The translations under genes and the position numbers were made by a program. A stretch of 64,000 bases of DNA from contig NZ_FNGF01000001.1 in the NCBI RefSeq assembly GCF_900102815.1, positions 239,297-303,296 of the forward strand, read 5' to 3'. Of this stretch, positions 43,720-51,521 are shown in pieces. Numbering within the stretch: the first letter of the stretch is position 1; each line of letters starts with the position of its first letter. The notes under the pieces were generated by a model. That model saw nothing but the letters and a program-made list of their open reading frames with translations, had not been told where the DNA came from and made no database searches. This DNA comes from Glycomyces sambucus. Its GTDB lineage: Bacteria; Actinomycetota; Actinomycetes; Mycobacteriales; Micromonosporaceae.

Positions 43720-43787
43720 CAGTGGTCGTAGATGAACAGTGGTCGGTGTTGCACAGTGGTCGGTGATGATCAGTGGTCGGTGATGAA
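43720..43787 (-). repeat. Four 17-bp tandem repeats in the leader of the DUF6355 gene
   Basis: Units start at 43720, 43737, 43754 and 43771 with exact 17-bp period and no spacers. On the coding strand the consensus is TTCATCACCGACCACTG. The fourth unit from the left is identical to consensus and the one nearest the gene is most diverged. They end 15 bp before the start codon, so they lie in the promoter or 5' leader. A cooperative repressor site or an RNA element is possible. Confidence 0.8.
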
Positions 43788-43896
43788 CGCAGGCAGGTTA
43801 ACATCGGTCATTTCAGACATATCGCCGAACGGCGGGACACTGCGATTGGCCGGGGCGCCCTATGGTGAAGGTCCGCCCACTCGAAGGAGCCCGCCC

Positions 43897-44133
43897 ATGG
43901 GTCCGTTCATCGCCGCCGTCGTCGTCCTCATGCTGATCGTCGGCCTCGTCTTCCTCCTCGGCCGCGGCGGCGGCGCGAAGCGCCGCACCGGCTCGGCCGC
44001 GTACTCCGGCGATTCCGCCTCCTACTACGGCGGTTCGTCCGACAGCGGCGGCTGGGGAAGCGGCAGCGACTGCGACCCGAGCGATTCGGGCGGCGGCGGG
44101 GGCGATTCCGGTGGTGGCGGGGGCTGTGACTAG
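43897..44133 (+). CDS. Small membrane protein with Gly/Ser/Asp-rich tail
   Basis: The 78-aa protein has one N-terminal membrane helix (FIAAVVVLMLIVGLVFLLG), a basic GAKRR stop-transfer segment, and a tail made of Gly, Ser and Asp with two Cys (SDCDPSDSGG and terminal GGCD). The tail would be cytoplasmic by the positive-inside rule. AAGGAG precedes the ATG. Function unknown; similar tails occur in many actinobacterial small proteins. Confidence 0.65.
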   Translation: MGPFIAAVVVLMLIVGLVFLLGRGGGAKRRTGSAAYSGDSASYYGGSSDSGGWGSGSDCDPSDSGGGGGDSGGGGGCD

Positions 44134-44272
44134 CCCTCGCGGCCTTCACCGCGAGTGACCGCGACGGCGCGCAACGCGCTGGCACGATCCGGGGATGCCC
44201 GAATTGCGCGCGGGTCTTAGTGTTCTCTTCGACAGCACCGAACACTTCTCTACGACTCGAGGTTGGAGCACG

Positions 44273-44743
44273 ATGAGCGAATACGACGCCCCCGCGGCCG
44301 ACGACACCTTCGCCGCCGACGACTACGAGGCCGACGCGACCGACACCTACGGCGCGGACGACTCGGCCAGCTACACCGAGGACACCTACACCGACGACGA
44401 CGTGTACTCGGCGGTCGCCGACACCGACGTCGACGGCGACGGCGTCAACGAGTCGGTGTCCTACGACTACGACGGCGACGGCTTCTCCGAGACCGTCGAG
44501 TCGGACCTGAACGCCGACGGCTGGATCGACCAGGTCGTCACCGACGCCGACGGCGACGGGATCGCCGAGGAGGCCATCCTCGACACCGACGGGGACACCT
44601 ACCTCGACACGATCCTCACCGACGCCAACGAGGACGGCATCGCCGACACCGTCGAGGCGGACACCGACGGCGACGGCTTCATCGACGAGGTGTCCGTGGA
44701 CACCAACTTCGACGGCGTCATCGACGACACGCAGACGTACTAG
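44273..44743 (+). CDS. Acidic protein with EF-hand-like DxDGDG repeats
   Basis: This 156-aa very acidic protein has an N-terminal Asp/Ala/Tyr/Thr-rich region and, from about residue 55, some seven D.D.DG or DLNADGWID loops typical of calcium-binding dockerin/EF-hand-like or type-III-like repeats. It has no signal peptide and no Cys. It probably binds calcium in several sites. GGAG precedes the ATG. It is monocistronic, with a hairpin behind. Confidence 0.75.
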   Translation: MSEYDAPAADDTFAADDYEADATDTYGADDSASYTEDTYTDDDVYSAVADTDVDGDGVNESVSYDYDGDGFSETVESDLNADGWIDQVVTDADGDGIAEEAILDTDGDTYLDTILTDANEDGIADTVEADTDGDGFIDEVSVDTNFDGVIDDTQTY

Positions 44744-44812
44744 CCGCGGCGACGCGGTGCGCCGACCCTCCGGCCCGCCGCGTCGTCCACCCGCCCCAGG
44801 GCGACGCAGGAG

Positions 44813-44838
44813 AGGCCCGCACCGACCGGTGCGGGCCT
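44813..44838 (+). terminator. Terminator after the acidic repeat gene
   Basis: An 11-bp stem (44813-44823 with 44828-44838) has loop GACC, followed by CCTGTCG. Confidence 0.75.
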
Positions 44839-44867
44839 CCTGTCGTTCCCGGCGGCACCCCGTTCAT

Positions 44868-44896
44868 TTGACAGCATGTTGTCAACATGGTAGTGT
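44868..44896 (+). promoter_or_regulatory. Promoter with MarR-type operator
   Basis: TTGACA (44868-44873) and TAGTGT (44891-44896) are 17 bp apart. Between and over them lie TTGACA-N6-TGTCAA (44868-44885) and the palindrome CATGTTG-T-CAACATG (44875-44889). A MarR protein is encoded in the same operon, so autorepression is likely. Confidence 0.75.
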
Positions 44897-44925
44897 ACTG
44901 TCATACCCGAACGAAGGAGCAGGAC

Positions 44926-45543
44926 ATGGTCCAGCGAGTGCACACGGCGGTCTACGACACCCTCGCCGACTGGGAGGTCGGGCACGCGACCGCGCACATC
45001 AACAACGGCGAGTGGCAGATCGAACCCGGAAGGTACGAAGTGGTCACCGTCGGGGCGAGCCTCGCGCCCGTGACCACCATGGGCGGCATGCGGATCACGC
45101 CCGACATCGCGCTCGGCGACCTCTCCCCCGCCGACAGCGCGATGCTCATCCTCCCCGGCGCCGGCACCTGGCTCACCGGCGACAACGCGCCGTTCGCCAA
45201 GGCGGCCAGGGCGTTCCTCGACGCGGGCGTGCCCGTCGCGGCCATCTGCGGGGCCACCGGCGGCCTCGCCGCCGAAGGGCTCCTCGACGACCGCCGCCAC
45301 ACCAGCAACGCCCGCGAGTTCACCGAGGCGTTCGGCTCCAAGGGCGGCGACCTCTACACCGACGCCCCGGCCGTCACCGACCGCGGGCTCATCACCGCCT
45401 CCGGGACGGCCCCGGTCGCGTTCGCCCGCGAGGTGTTCGCCGCGCTCGGGCTGTACACGCCCGAAGTCCTCGAATCCTGGTTCAAGCTCTACGGACTCGG
45501 CGACCCCGCCGGGTACTTCGAGCTCGCCGGCGCCGGCGCGTGA
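44926..45543 (+). CDS. DJ-1/PfpI family protein
   Basis: The 205-aa protein has the class I amidotransferase-like fold with the nucleophile elbow VAAICGATGGLA (Cys near residue 107) and a matching His in RRHTSNAREF. It resembles YajL/YdeA-like glyoxalase/deglycase or stress proteins. It is the first gene of an operon with MarR, whose operator overlaps the promoter. ATG at 44926 follows AAGGAG. Confidence 0.85.
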   Translation: MVQRVHTAVYDTLADWEVGHATAHINNGEWQIEPGRYEVVTVGASLAPVTTMGGMRITPDIALGDLSPADSAMLILPGAGTWLTGDNAPFAKAARAFLDAGVPVAAICGATGGLAAEGLLDDRRHTSNAREFTEAFGSKGGDLYTDAPAVTDRGLITASGTAPVAFAREVFAALGLYTPEVLESWFKLYGLGDPAGYFELAGAGA

Positions 45544-45998
45544 GCGGCCGGCAGGAGCTGCTGTCGGGCATGGCGCTCACCGTCTTCAAGCTCAACGGCC
45601 GCTTCCTCGACGTCGCCGACGCGCTCGCGACCCCGGTGGGGCTGACGGCCGCGCACTGGCAGGTCCTCGGCGCGGTCCTGGAGGCGCCGCTCTCGGTGGC
45701 CGGCATCGCCCGCGAGATGGGCATCACCCGCCAGAGCGTGCAGCGCATCGCGGACCTGCTGGCCGCCAAGGGGATGGCGGAGTACCGGCCCAACCCCGCG
45801 CACCGCCGCGCGAAGCTGGTGGCACCCACGCCCCAGGGCCTCGACGCGGTGCGCCGCATCGACCCCGCGCACGCCGCCTACGCCGACCGGCTCTGCGACG
45901 CGCTCGGCGACGACCGTGCGGGCGAGGTCCTGGCCGCACTGCGCGACCTCTCGGCCGCGCTCGACGCCATCGAGGCCGAGGACGCCCGGGACGGTTAG
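45540..45998 (+). CDS. MarR family regulator
   Basis: This 152-aa winged-helix protein (LTAAHWQVLGAVLEAPLSVAG, ARE MGITRQSVQRIADLLAAKG, then a PNPAHRRAKL wing) probably represses its own operon through the TTGACA-N6-TGTCAA site at 44868. Its GTG overlaps the upstream DJ-1 gene stop by 4 bp (GTGA). The inducer is unknown. Confidence 0.88.
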   Translation: MSGRQELLSGMALTVFKLNGRFLDVADALATPVGLTAAHWQVLGAVLEAPLSVAGIAREMGITRQSVQRIADLLAAKGMAEYRPNPAHRRAKLVAPTPQGLDAVRRIDPAHAAYADRLCDALGDDRAGEVLAALRDLSAALDAIEAEDARDG

Positions 45999-46846
45999 CA
46001 GGAGGCGGTCAGGGTGGTCTGGGCCTTGCGCACGGCCTGGCGGATCTCGGCGGCGAGGCCGTGGCGCCCGTCCTCGCCGAAGAGGTCCGTGCGCATGAAG
46101 GTGAGGCCCCGGACCCGCCCGAACCGGTCCACTGTGGCCCGGCACAGCCGGTCGGCCGAGTACGCCTCGATCCGGTAGGAGTCGCCGCCGCCGCGGCCCG
46201 AGCCGATCTCGGGGAACGAGTCGTGGCGGCCGATCTCCTTGGCGCGCGCCCACCGCTGCTTCTCGGCCGACACCCACGCCCGGATCACCGCGTTCGCGAT
46301 CGCTTTGCCGCCGATGCGCTCCACGCCCCGGTGCAGCTCGATCCCCCGCAGCGTCCCGTCGAGCCGGATCGTCAGCGACGCGGCGTACATCGCGTCGGAC
46401 CCGGTGAACTCCAGGCCCTCGTCGTGGTCGCCCCCGCCCCCCGAGGACACCAGCCGGCGCGACGCCGACGCCACGATCCGCTCCGCGCGCGAGCGGAACC
46501 CCGGGTGCAGCTTCGCGATCTCGCGGATCACGAGGTGCTGCGCGGTCAGGAACTGGCGCGGGTGCATCCCGCCCCCGCGCCCGCCCTCGCCGCGCAGGAC
46601 CCGGCTCACGCCGCCCGCGTACTGCGGGTGGCGGGCCGCCACGGTGTCGATGAAGTCGAACACCTCGTCGTCGGAGGGCTCCTTGCCGAAGTGGTGCTTG
46701 AAGGCGAGGTCGTACACGCGGCTCACCGTGTCGCAGTAAGCGAGTCGCTCGTGCTCGTGGAGTTCGCGGTAGGCGGTGCGGGCGTCGCGGGCACCGGTCT
46801 GGATGTACGAGGCGAGCGCCTCCGGTCCAGGCGCGGGTCGGGGCAT
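45995..46846 (-). CDS. Hypothetical protein with YbaB-like C-terminal part
   Basis: This 283-aa soluble basic protein has an N-terminal helical part (YRELHEHERLAYCDTVSRVYDLAF), a Gly-rich linker (residues 85-95, with GEGGRGGGMHPRQ), and a C-terminal half recalling YbaB/EbfC DNA-binding-type folds (SLTIRLDGTLRGIELHRGVERIG, then RATVDRFGRVRGLTF). The last similarity is weak and inferred. Its stop overlaps the convergent MarR stop. Function unknown. Confidence 0.6.
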   Translation of the reverse strand: MPRPAPGPEALASYIQTGARDARTAYRELHEHERLAYCDTVSRVYDLAFKHHFGKEPSDDEVFDFIDTVAARHPQYAGGVSRVLRGEGGRGGGMHPRQFLTAQHLVIREIAKLHPGFRSRAERIVASASRRLVSSGGGGDHDEGLEFTGSDAMYAASLTIRLDGTLRGIELHRGVERIGGKAIANAVIRAWVSAEKQRWARAKEIGRHDSFPEIGSGRGGGDSYRIEAYSADRLCRATVDRFGRVRGLTFMRTDLFGEDGRHGLAAEIRQAVRKAQTTLTASC

Positions 46847-47039
46847 CGGGGTCCTTGTTCGTGAAAGCGGGCGGTGCGGCGGCCGCGGACGGGAGGAATG
46901 CGCCGAGTGTACGAAACCGCGCCCACGCCCGGACGCCGCCGTCATCAACCGATCGGCTATTCCGCGGTACGGAGGTCGGTGCGCCGGAAGCGGCCCGCGG
47001 GTCGATGCCGCCAGGCCCGCTCTCGATGAGGCTTGAGGC

Positions 47040-47966
47040 ATGGCAATCATCGAAGTCACCGGCCTCCGCAAGTCCTACGGCGGACGCACCGTCCTCGACG
47101 GGATCTCCCTCGGTGTCGAGGCGGGCGAGGTGTTCGGCATCCTCGGCCCCAACGGCGCTGGCAAGACCACCACCGTCGAATGCGTCGAGGGCCTGCGCCG
47201 CCCCGACGCCGGCACCGTCAGCGTCCTCGGACTCGACCCCCACCGCGACACCCGCGCCGTCCGCGAGGCCATCGGCGTCCAGCTCCAGCAGACCCAGCTC
47301 CCCGACAACCTCAAGGTGTGGGAGGCCCTCGACCTCTACGCCTCCTTCTACTCCCGGCCCCGGGACTGGCGCGCCCTCATGGAGGAGTGGGGCCTCGCCG
47401 AACTGCGCAACGCCAGGTTCGGCAAGCTCTCCGGCGGCCAGAAGCAGCGCCTGTTCATCGCGCTCGCCCTCGTCGGGAACCCGCAGGTCGCGTTCCTCGA
47501 CGAGCTCACCACCGGCCTCGACCCGCAGGCGCGGCGCTCCACCTGGGAGCTCGTCAAGCGCGTCCGCGACAGCGGCGTCACCACGGTCCTGGTGAGCCAC
47601 TACATGGACGAGGTCGAGGAGCTGTGCGACCGGGTCGCCGTCATCGACCGCGGCACCGTGGTCGCCCTCGACACCCCCGCCGGGCTCGTCGACCGGAACG
47701 CCGGACCGCAGCGGATGCGGTTCACACTCCCCCGCGGCGCCGCCGACCCCGCCGCGATCGTCGCCGCCGTCCCCGGCGTCACCGGCGTCACCACCGAACC
47801 CGGACGCGACGGCGACCGCGTCACCGTGACCGGCACCGGCGACTTCGCCACCGCCGTCACCGGCGCCCTCGCCCGCAACCACGTCCTCGTCACCGACCTG
47901 CGCATCGACCAGCGCTCCCTCGAAGACGCCTTCATCGCCCTCACCGGCCGCCCCCTCGACCGCTAA
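47040..47966 (+). CDS. ABC transporter ATP-binding protein
   Basis: The 308-aa ATPase has Walker A GPNGAGKTT (near residue 40), the signature LSGGQKQR, Walker B VAFLDELTTGLDP and the switch VSHYMDE. It resembles DrrA/NatA-type exporters. The C-terminal 80 residues form the usual regulatory extension. With the permease 22 bp downstream and a two-component system it forms a typical sensor-controlled drug or antimicrobial peptide exporter. Confidence 0.92.
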   Translation: MAIIEVTGLRKSYGGRTVLDGISLGVEAGEVFGILGPNGAGKTTTVECVEGLRRPDAGTVSVLGLDPHRDTRAVREAIGVQLQQTQLPDNLKVWEALDLYASFYSRPRDWRALMEEWGLAELRNARFGKLSGGQKQRLFIALALVGNPQVAFLDELTTGLDPQARRSTWELVKRVRDSGVTTVLVSHYMDEVEELCDRVAVIDRGTVVALDTPAGLVDRNAGPQRMRFTLPRGAADPAAIVAAVPGVTGVTTEPGRDGDRVTVTGTGDFATAVTGALARNHVLVTDLRIDQRSLEDAFIALTGRPLDR

Positions 47967-47988
47967 CCACCCCAAAGGAACCAGTGCC

Positions 47989-48693
47989 ATGACCGCCTTC
48001 GCGAAACTCGCCGCCGTCGAGACCAAGCTCCTCGTGCGCGAACCCGGCTCCCTCGTCAGCGTCCTCATCCCCCTGTTCTTCCTCGTCGTCTTCGGCGCCT
48101 CCGCCGACGCGACGGACACGGTCCTGCTGCCCATGGGCATGGCCATCGCCGTCGCCCTCATCGGCCTCTACCTGCTGCCCACCACCCTCGCCTCCTACCG
48201 CGAGCGCGGCATCCTGCGCCGCATGTCGACCACGCCGGTGCGGCCCGGGAACCTCCTCACCGTGCAGATGATCCTCCAGCTGGTCCTCCTCGCGGCCGCG
48301 ACCGCGCTCCAGCTCGCCGTCGCCGGCGGCGTGCTCGGCCTGTCGCTGCCGGCCGGGTTCGCCCCCGTCGCCCTCGTCTTCGCCCTCGGCACCGCCGCGA
48401 TGTTCGCCATCGGCCTGCTCATCGCCGCCCTCGCCCCGACCGGCCGGGCCGCCAACGGGATCGGCGTCCTGCTCTACTTCCCCATGGCCTACCTCGCCGG
48501 ACTGATCCAGCCCGCGCGCCAGATGCCTGCTAGCCTGGCGCGGATCGGCGAGTACACCCCGCTCGGCGCGTTCCGCACCGCTCTCGGCCAGGCGTGGACG
48601 GGCCAGGCCCCCGAGCCCCTGCCCCTCGTCCTGCTCGCCGCCTACACCGTGCTCATCAGCGCCGTCGCGGCGCGCGCCTTCCGCTGGGAGTAG
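47989..48693 (+). CDS. ABC-2 type permease
   Basis: This 234-aa membrane protein has six hydrophobic segments and the ABC-2 motif LPTTLASYRERGILRRMSTTPV before the second part. It pairs with the ATPase upstream. The shared operon with a histidine kinase and response regulator suggests that its expression responds to a compound or membrane stress. Confidence 0.9.
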   Translation: MTAFAKLAAVETKLLVREPGSLVSVLIPLFFLVVFGASADATDTVLLPMGMAIAVALIGLYLLPTTLASYRERGILRRMSTTPVRPGNLLTVQMILQLVLLAAATALQLAVAGGVLGLSLPAGFAPVALVFALGTAAMFAIGLLIAALAPTGRAANGIGVLLYFPMAYLAGLIQPARQMPASLARIGEYTPLGAFRTALGQAWTGQAPEPLPLVLLAAYTVLISAVAARAFRWE

Positions 48694-48695
48694 CC

Positions 48696-49892
48696 ATGAC
48701 GGACACCGGACGCCTCGACCGCTGGGAACGGCGGCTCGAGGCGCAGGTGCGCCTGGCCCCGTACGTGCTGCTGGTCCTCGCGACGGCCCTGTACTGGTTC
48801 GCCGAGGCCGCCGGCCCGGGCGAGCGGGCCGCCGTCCTCGGCCTCGCCGCCGCCGCGGCGGCCTGGGTGCGGTTCGCCGCCGGGCGCCTCCCCGGCGGGG
48901 TCTACATCGCCGTCCTGGTCGCGCTCATCGCCGCGCTCGGGACCGCCGCGGTCTGGTTCACCGCGTTCTTCGGGTTCACCGGGTTCCTCCACTCGTGGCG
49001 GTTCCTCAAGGGCCGCTGGCGGTTCGCGGGTGTCGCGGCCACGGCCGCGGTCAGCGTGCCGAGCTACCTCGGGATGCCGGGCAGCGCGGTGGAGGTCCTG
49101 GTGTGCCTGCTGTTCACCGCCGCGATCACCGCGCTGGTCGGCCTGTTCAGCTTCGTCGGCGACGTGACCACCGAGCGCAGCGCCGAGCGCAAGCGCACCG
49201 TCGACCGGCTCGAAGCCGCGCTCGCCGAGAACGCCGGGCTCCACGCGCAACTGCTCGTCCAGGCCCGCGAGGCCGGGATCATGGACGAGCGCCAGCGCAT
49301 CGCCGCGGAGATCCACGACACGCTCGCGCAGGGGTTCACCGGGGTCATCGCGCAGCTCGAAGCGGTGAAGGACCCCGCGGACTGGGCCGAGCGGTCGGGC
49401 AAGGCGATGCGGCTGGCCCGCGAGGGCCTGGCCGAGGCGCGGCGGACCGTCCACGCGGTGGTACCCGCGCAGCTGGAGGCCGCGGGCCTGCACGAGGCCC
49501 TGGAGGCGGTCGCCGAGGCGTGGGCGCAGCTGCACGGCGTCCCGGTCGAGTGCGCGGCCACCGGCGCGGTGCGCCCGCTGCACCCCGAGGTCGAGGCGGT
49601 GCTGCTGCGGGTGGCGCAGGAGTCGCTGGCGAACGCCGCGAAGTACGCCGGGGCCGCGCGGGTCGCGGTGACGCTGTCCTACATCGACGAGGTGGTGGCG
49701 CTCGACGTGCTCGACGACGGCGCCGGGTTCGACCCCGCGCGGGTCGCCGAGGCCGGCGGGTTCGGCCTCACCTCGATGCGCCGCCGGGTCGAGCGCCTGG
49801 GCGGCGAGTTCGTGATCGAATCGGCCCCGGGCGAGGGGACGGCCGTCTCGGCGACCCTGCCCGCCCTCTCCCGCGAAGGGACCCCCGCATGA
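48696..49892 (+). CDS. NarL/DesK-type sensor histidine kinase
   Basis: The 398-aa kinase has five or six N-terminal membrane helices (residues 15-155) without a large external domain, so it probably senses the membrane itself. The HisKA_3 box RIAAEIHDTLAQG has His207, and the ATPase domain ends in DDGAGFDP and GFGLTSMRRRVERLGG. It starts 2 bp after the permease gene and overlaps the response regulator by 4 bp (ATGA). Confidence 0.9.
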   Translation: MTDTGRLDRWERRLEAQVRLAPYVLLVLATALYWFAEAAGPGERAAVLGLAAAAAAWVRFAAGRLPGGVYIAVLVALIAALGTAAVWFTAFFGFTGFLHSWRFLKGRWRFAGVAATAAVSVPSYLGMPGSAVEVLVCLLFTAAITALVGLFSFVGDVTTERSAERKRTVDRLEAALAENAGLHAQLLVQAREAGIMDERQRIAAEIHDTLAQGFTGVIAQLEAVKDPADWAERSGKAMRLAREGLAEARRTVHAVVPAQLEAAGLHEALEAVAEAWAQLHGVPVECAATGAVRPLHPEVEAVLLRVAQESLANAAKYAGAARVAVTLSYIDEVVALDVLDDGAGFDPARVAEAGGFGLTSMRRRVERLGGEFVIESAPGEGTAVSATLPALSREGTPA

Positions 49893-50527
49893 GCGGCACC
49901 ATCCGACTCCTCATCGCCGACGACCACCCGATCGTCCGCGACGGCTTCCGGGGCGTGTTCGCCTCCGAACCCGGCTTCGCGGTGCTCGGCGAGGCCGGGA
50001 ACGGCGCCGAGGCGGTGGCGATGGCGAAGGCCCTGGGGCCGGACGTGGTCCTGATGGACCTGCGGATGCCGGTCATGGGCGGGGTCGAGGCGATCCGGGA
50101 GCTGGCGCGGGCGGGGGTGCCCGCGCGGGTGCTGGTGCTGACGACGTACGACACCGAGGGCGACGTGCGCCCGGCGATCGAGGCGGGGGCGACGGGCTAC
50201 CTGCTCAAGGACACCGGCCGCGAGGACCTGGTGCGGGCGGTGCGGGCCGCGGCGCGCGGCGAGGCGGTGCTGGCCCCGGCGGTGGCGACGCGGCTGATGA
50301 GCCAGGTGCGGACCCCGCAGGAGGCGTTGAGCGACAGGGAGGTCGAGATCCTGAAGCTGGTGGCGGACGGGGCCACGAACCGGGAGGCGGCCAAGCGGCT
50401 GTTCCTGAGCGAGGCGACGGTGAAGACCCACCTGCTGCACATCTACGCGAAGCTCGGCGTGAACGACCGGGCCGCCGCGGTGGCGGCGGGGTTCCGGCGG
50501 GGCATCCTCAGTGTTGAAGGACGCTGA
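49889..50527 (+). CDS. LuxR/NarL-type response regulator
   Basis: This 212-aa protein has a receiver domain with Asp57 (VVLMDLRMP), Thr and Lys in TTYD and LLKD, and a C-terminal LuxR HTH (LSDREVEILKLVADGATNREAAKRL, then SEATVKTHLLHIYAKLGV). It is the partner of the kinase encoded directly before it and probably activates the ABC transporter operon. Confidence 0.92.
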   Translation: MSGTIRLLIADDHPIVRDGFRGVFASEPGFAVLGEAGNGAEAVAMAKALGPDVVLMDLRMPVMGGVEAIRELARAGVPARVLVLTTYDTEGDVRPAIEAGATGYLLKDTGREDLVRAVRAAARGEAVLAPAVATRLMSQVRTPQEALSDREVEILKLVADGATNREAAKRLFLSEATVKTHLLHIYAKLGVNDRAAAVAAGFRRGILSVEGR

Positions 50528-50567
50528 GCCGAAACGCGTCGAGCCGAGGGGTTGAGCGCCGGCCGGT

Positions 50568-51464
50568 TCAGCGTGCGGTGAGTGCGGCTGCCACGGCGTC
50601 GGTGAGTTCGGCGGCGAGGCGCCCGTCCGGGTCCAGGTCGGGGTCGAAGACGGTGAGCTCGAAGCCGACGCAGCGCTCGGAGGCGAGGAGCGGGGCGAGG
50701 AGGTCGCCGAGTTCGGCGTAGGAGAGGCCGCCGGGGTTCGGGGAGTCGACGGCGGGCATGACGGCCGCGTCGAGCACGTCGGCGTCCATGTGGACCCAGA
50801 AGCCGTCGAGGTCCGGGCGCTCCAGGCGGTCGAGGGCCGCGGCGGCGGTCGCGGTCGCACCGGCGGCGCGCAGGCGCGCGAGCGGGTGCACGTCGGCGCC
50901 GAGGGATTCGAGCTCGGCGGTGTACTCGTCGTCGTCGCGGATGCCGAGGACCACGGCGTCCCCGATCCCGAGGTAGGGCCGCAGGCCGTCGAGGTCGGTG
51001 GCGAGCGACTGGCCGTACCCGGTCGCCAGCGCCAGGTCCTCGCCCGCGGCGGCGCCGACGCCCGGGGAGTTCTCGGGGTGGCGGAAGTCGGAGTGGCCGT
51101 CGAGGAACGCGATGCCGTAGCGGCCGCGGCGGCGCAGGGCGAGGGCGGCGCCGAGGACGATGGAGCAGTCGCCGCCGAGGACCACGGGGAACCGGTCGGC
51201 GTCGAGGAGCGCGCCGACCCGGTCGGCGAGGCGGGCGGTGTAGGCGGCGATGGCGTCGGCGTTGAAGAGGCCGTCGCCGAGCTTCCAGTCGCCGCGGTCG
51301 TAGCGCGGCGGGACGGCGCATCCGGCGTCCTCGGCGCCGATGCGGGCGAGGAGGCCCTGGTCGCGGACGGCGCCGGCGAGCTTGTAGCAGCCGGGGACGA
51401 GGCCGGGTCCGGGCGGGCGGAGGCCGAGGTTGGAGGGGGCGTCGAGGACGGCGAGGCTGCGCAT
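50568..51464 (-). CDS. Arginase/agmatinase superfamily (ureohydrolase) protein
   Basis: The 298-aa enzyme has the binuclear-metal motifs of ureohydrolases: GGDCSI, LDGHSDF and HMDADVLD, the last followed by AVDSPNPGGLSY. It would hydrolyse a guanidino or formimino compound to release urea or formamide; which one cannot be told. Substrate-site residues differ from true arginase (no DAHxDxN, here DGHSDF). It is monocistronic. Confidence 0.85.
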   Translation of the reverse strand: MRSLAVLDAPSNLGLRPPGPGLVPGCYKLAGAVRDQGLLARIGAEDAGCAVPPRYDRGDWKLGDGLFNADAIAAYTARLADRVGALLDADRFPVVLGGDCSIVLGAALALRRRGRYGIAFLDGHSDFRHPENSPGVGAAAGEDLALATGYGQSLATDLDGLRPYLGIGDAVVLGIRDDDEYTAELESLGADVHPLARLRAAGATATAAAALDRLERPDLDGFWVHMDADVLDAAVMPAVDSPNPGGLSYAELGDLLAPLLASERCVGFELTVFDPDLDPDGRLAAELTDAVAAALTAR

Positions 51465-51480
51465 GCGGAGGACGGTACAC

Positions 51481-51512
51481 CCCCGCGCCCGGCCGTCGGG
51501 CCGGGCGCGGGG
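51481..51512 (-). terminator. Terminator after the GH10 gene
   Basis: A 14-bp perfect stem (51481-51494 with 51499-51512), loop GTCG, lies downstream of the minus-strand GH10 gene. Confidence 0.85.
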
Positions 51513-51521
51513 GGCCGGGGG

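Noticed and set aside
43140-43734. The 12-mer TGGTCGTAGATG occurs upstream of both cstA (43140-43151) and the DUF6355 gene (43723-43734)
   Set aside because: Chance 12-mer matches are expected in a window of this size. The distances to the two start codons differ and no symmetry is shared.
43720-43787. Tandem 17-bp repeats read as a CRISPR array
   Set aside because: There are no unique spacers between the units, the period is too short, and no cas gene is present.
45489-48161. Very long minus-strand open frame covering several plus-strand genes
   Set aside because: It is a GC-driven shadow. Composition is Arg/Gly/Ala-rich with no domain, and it runs antisense to clear MarR and ABC transporter genes.
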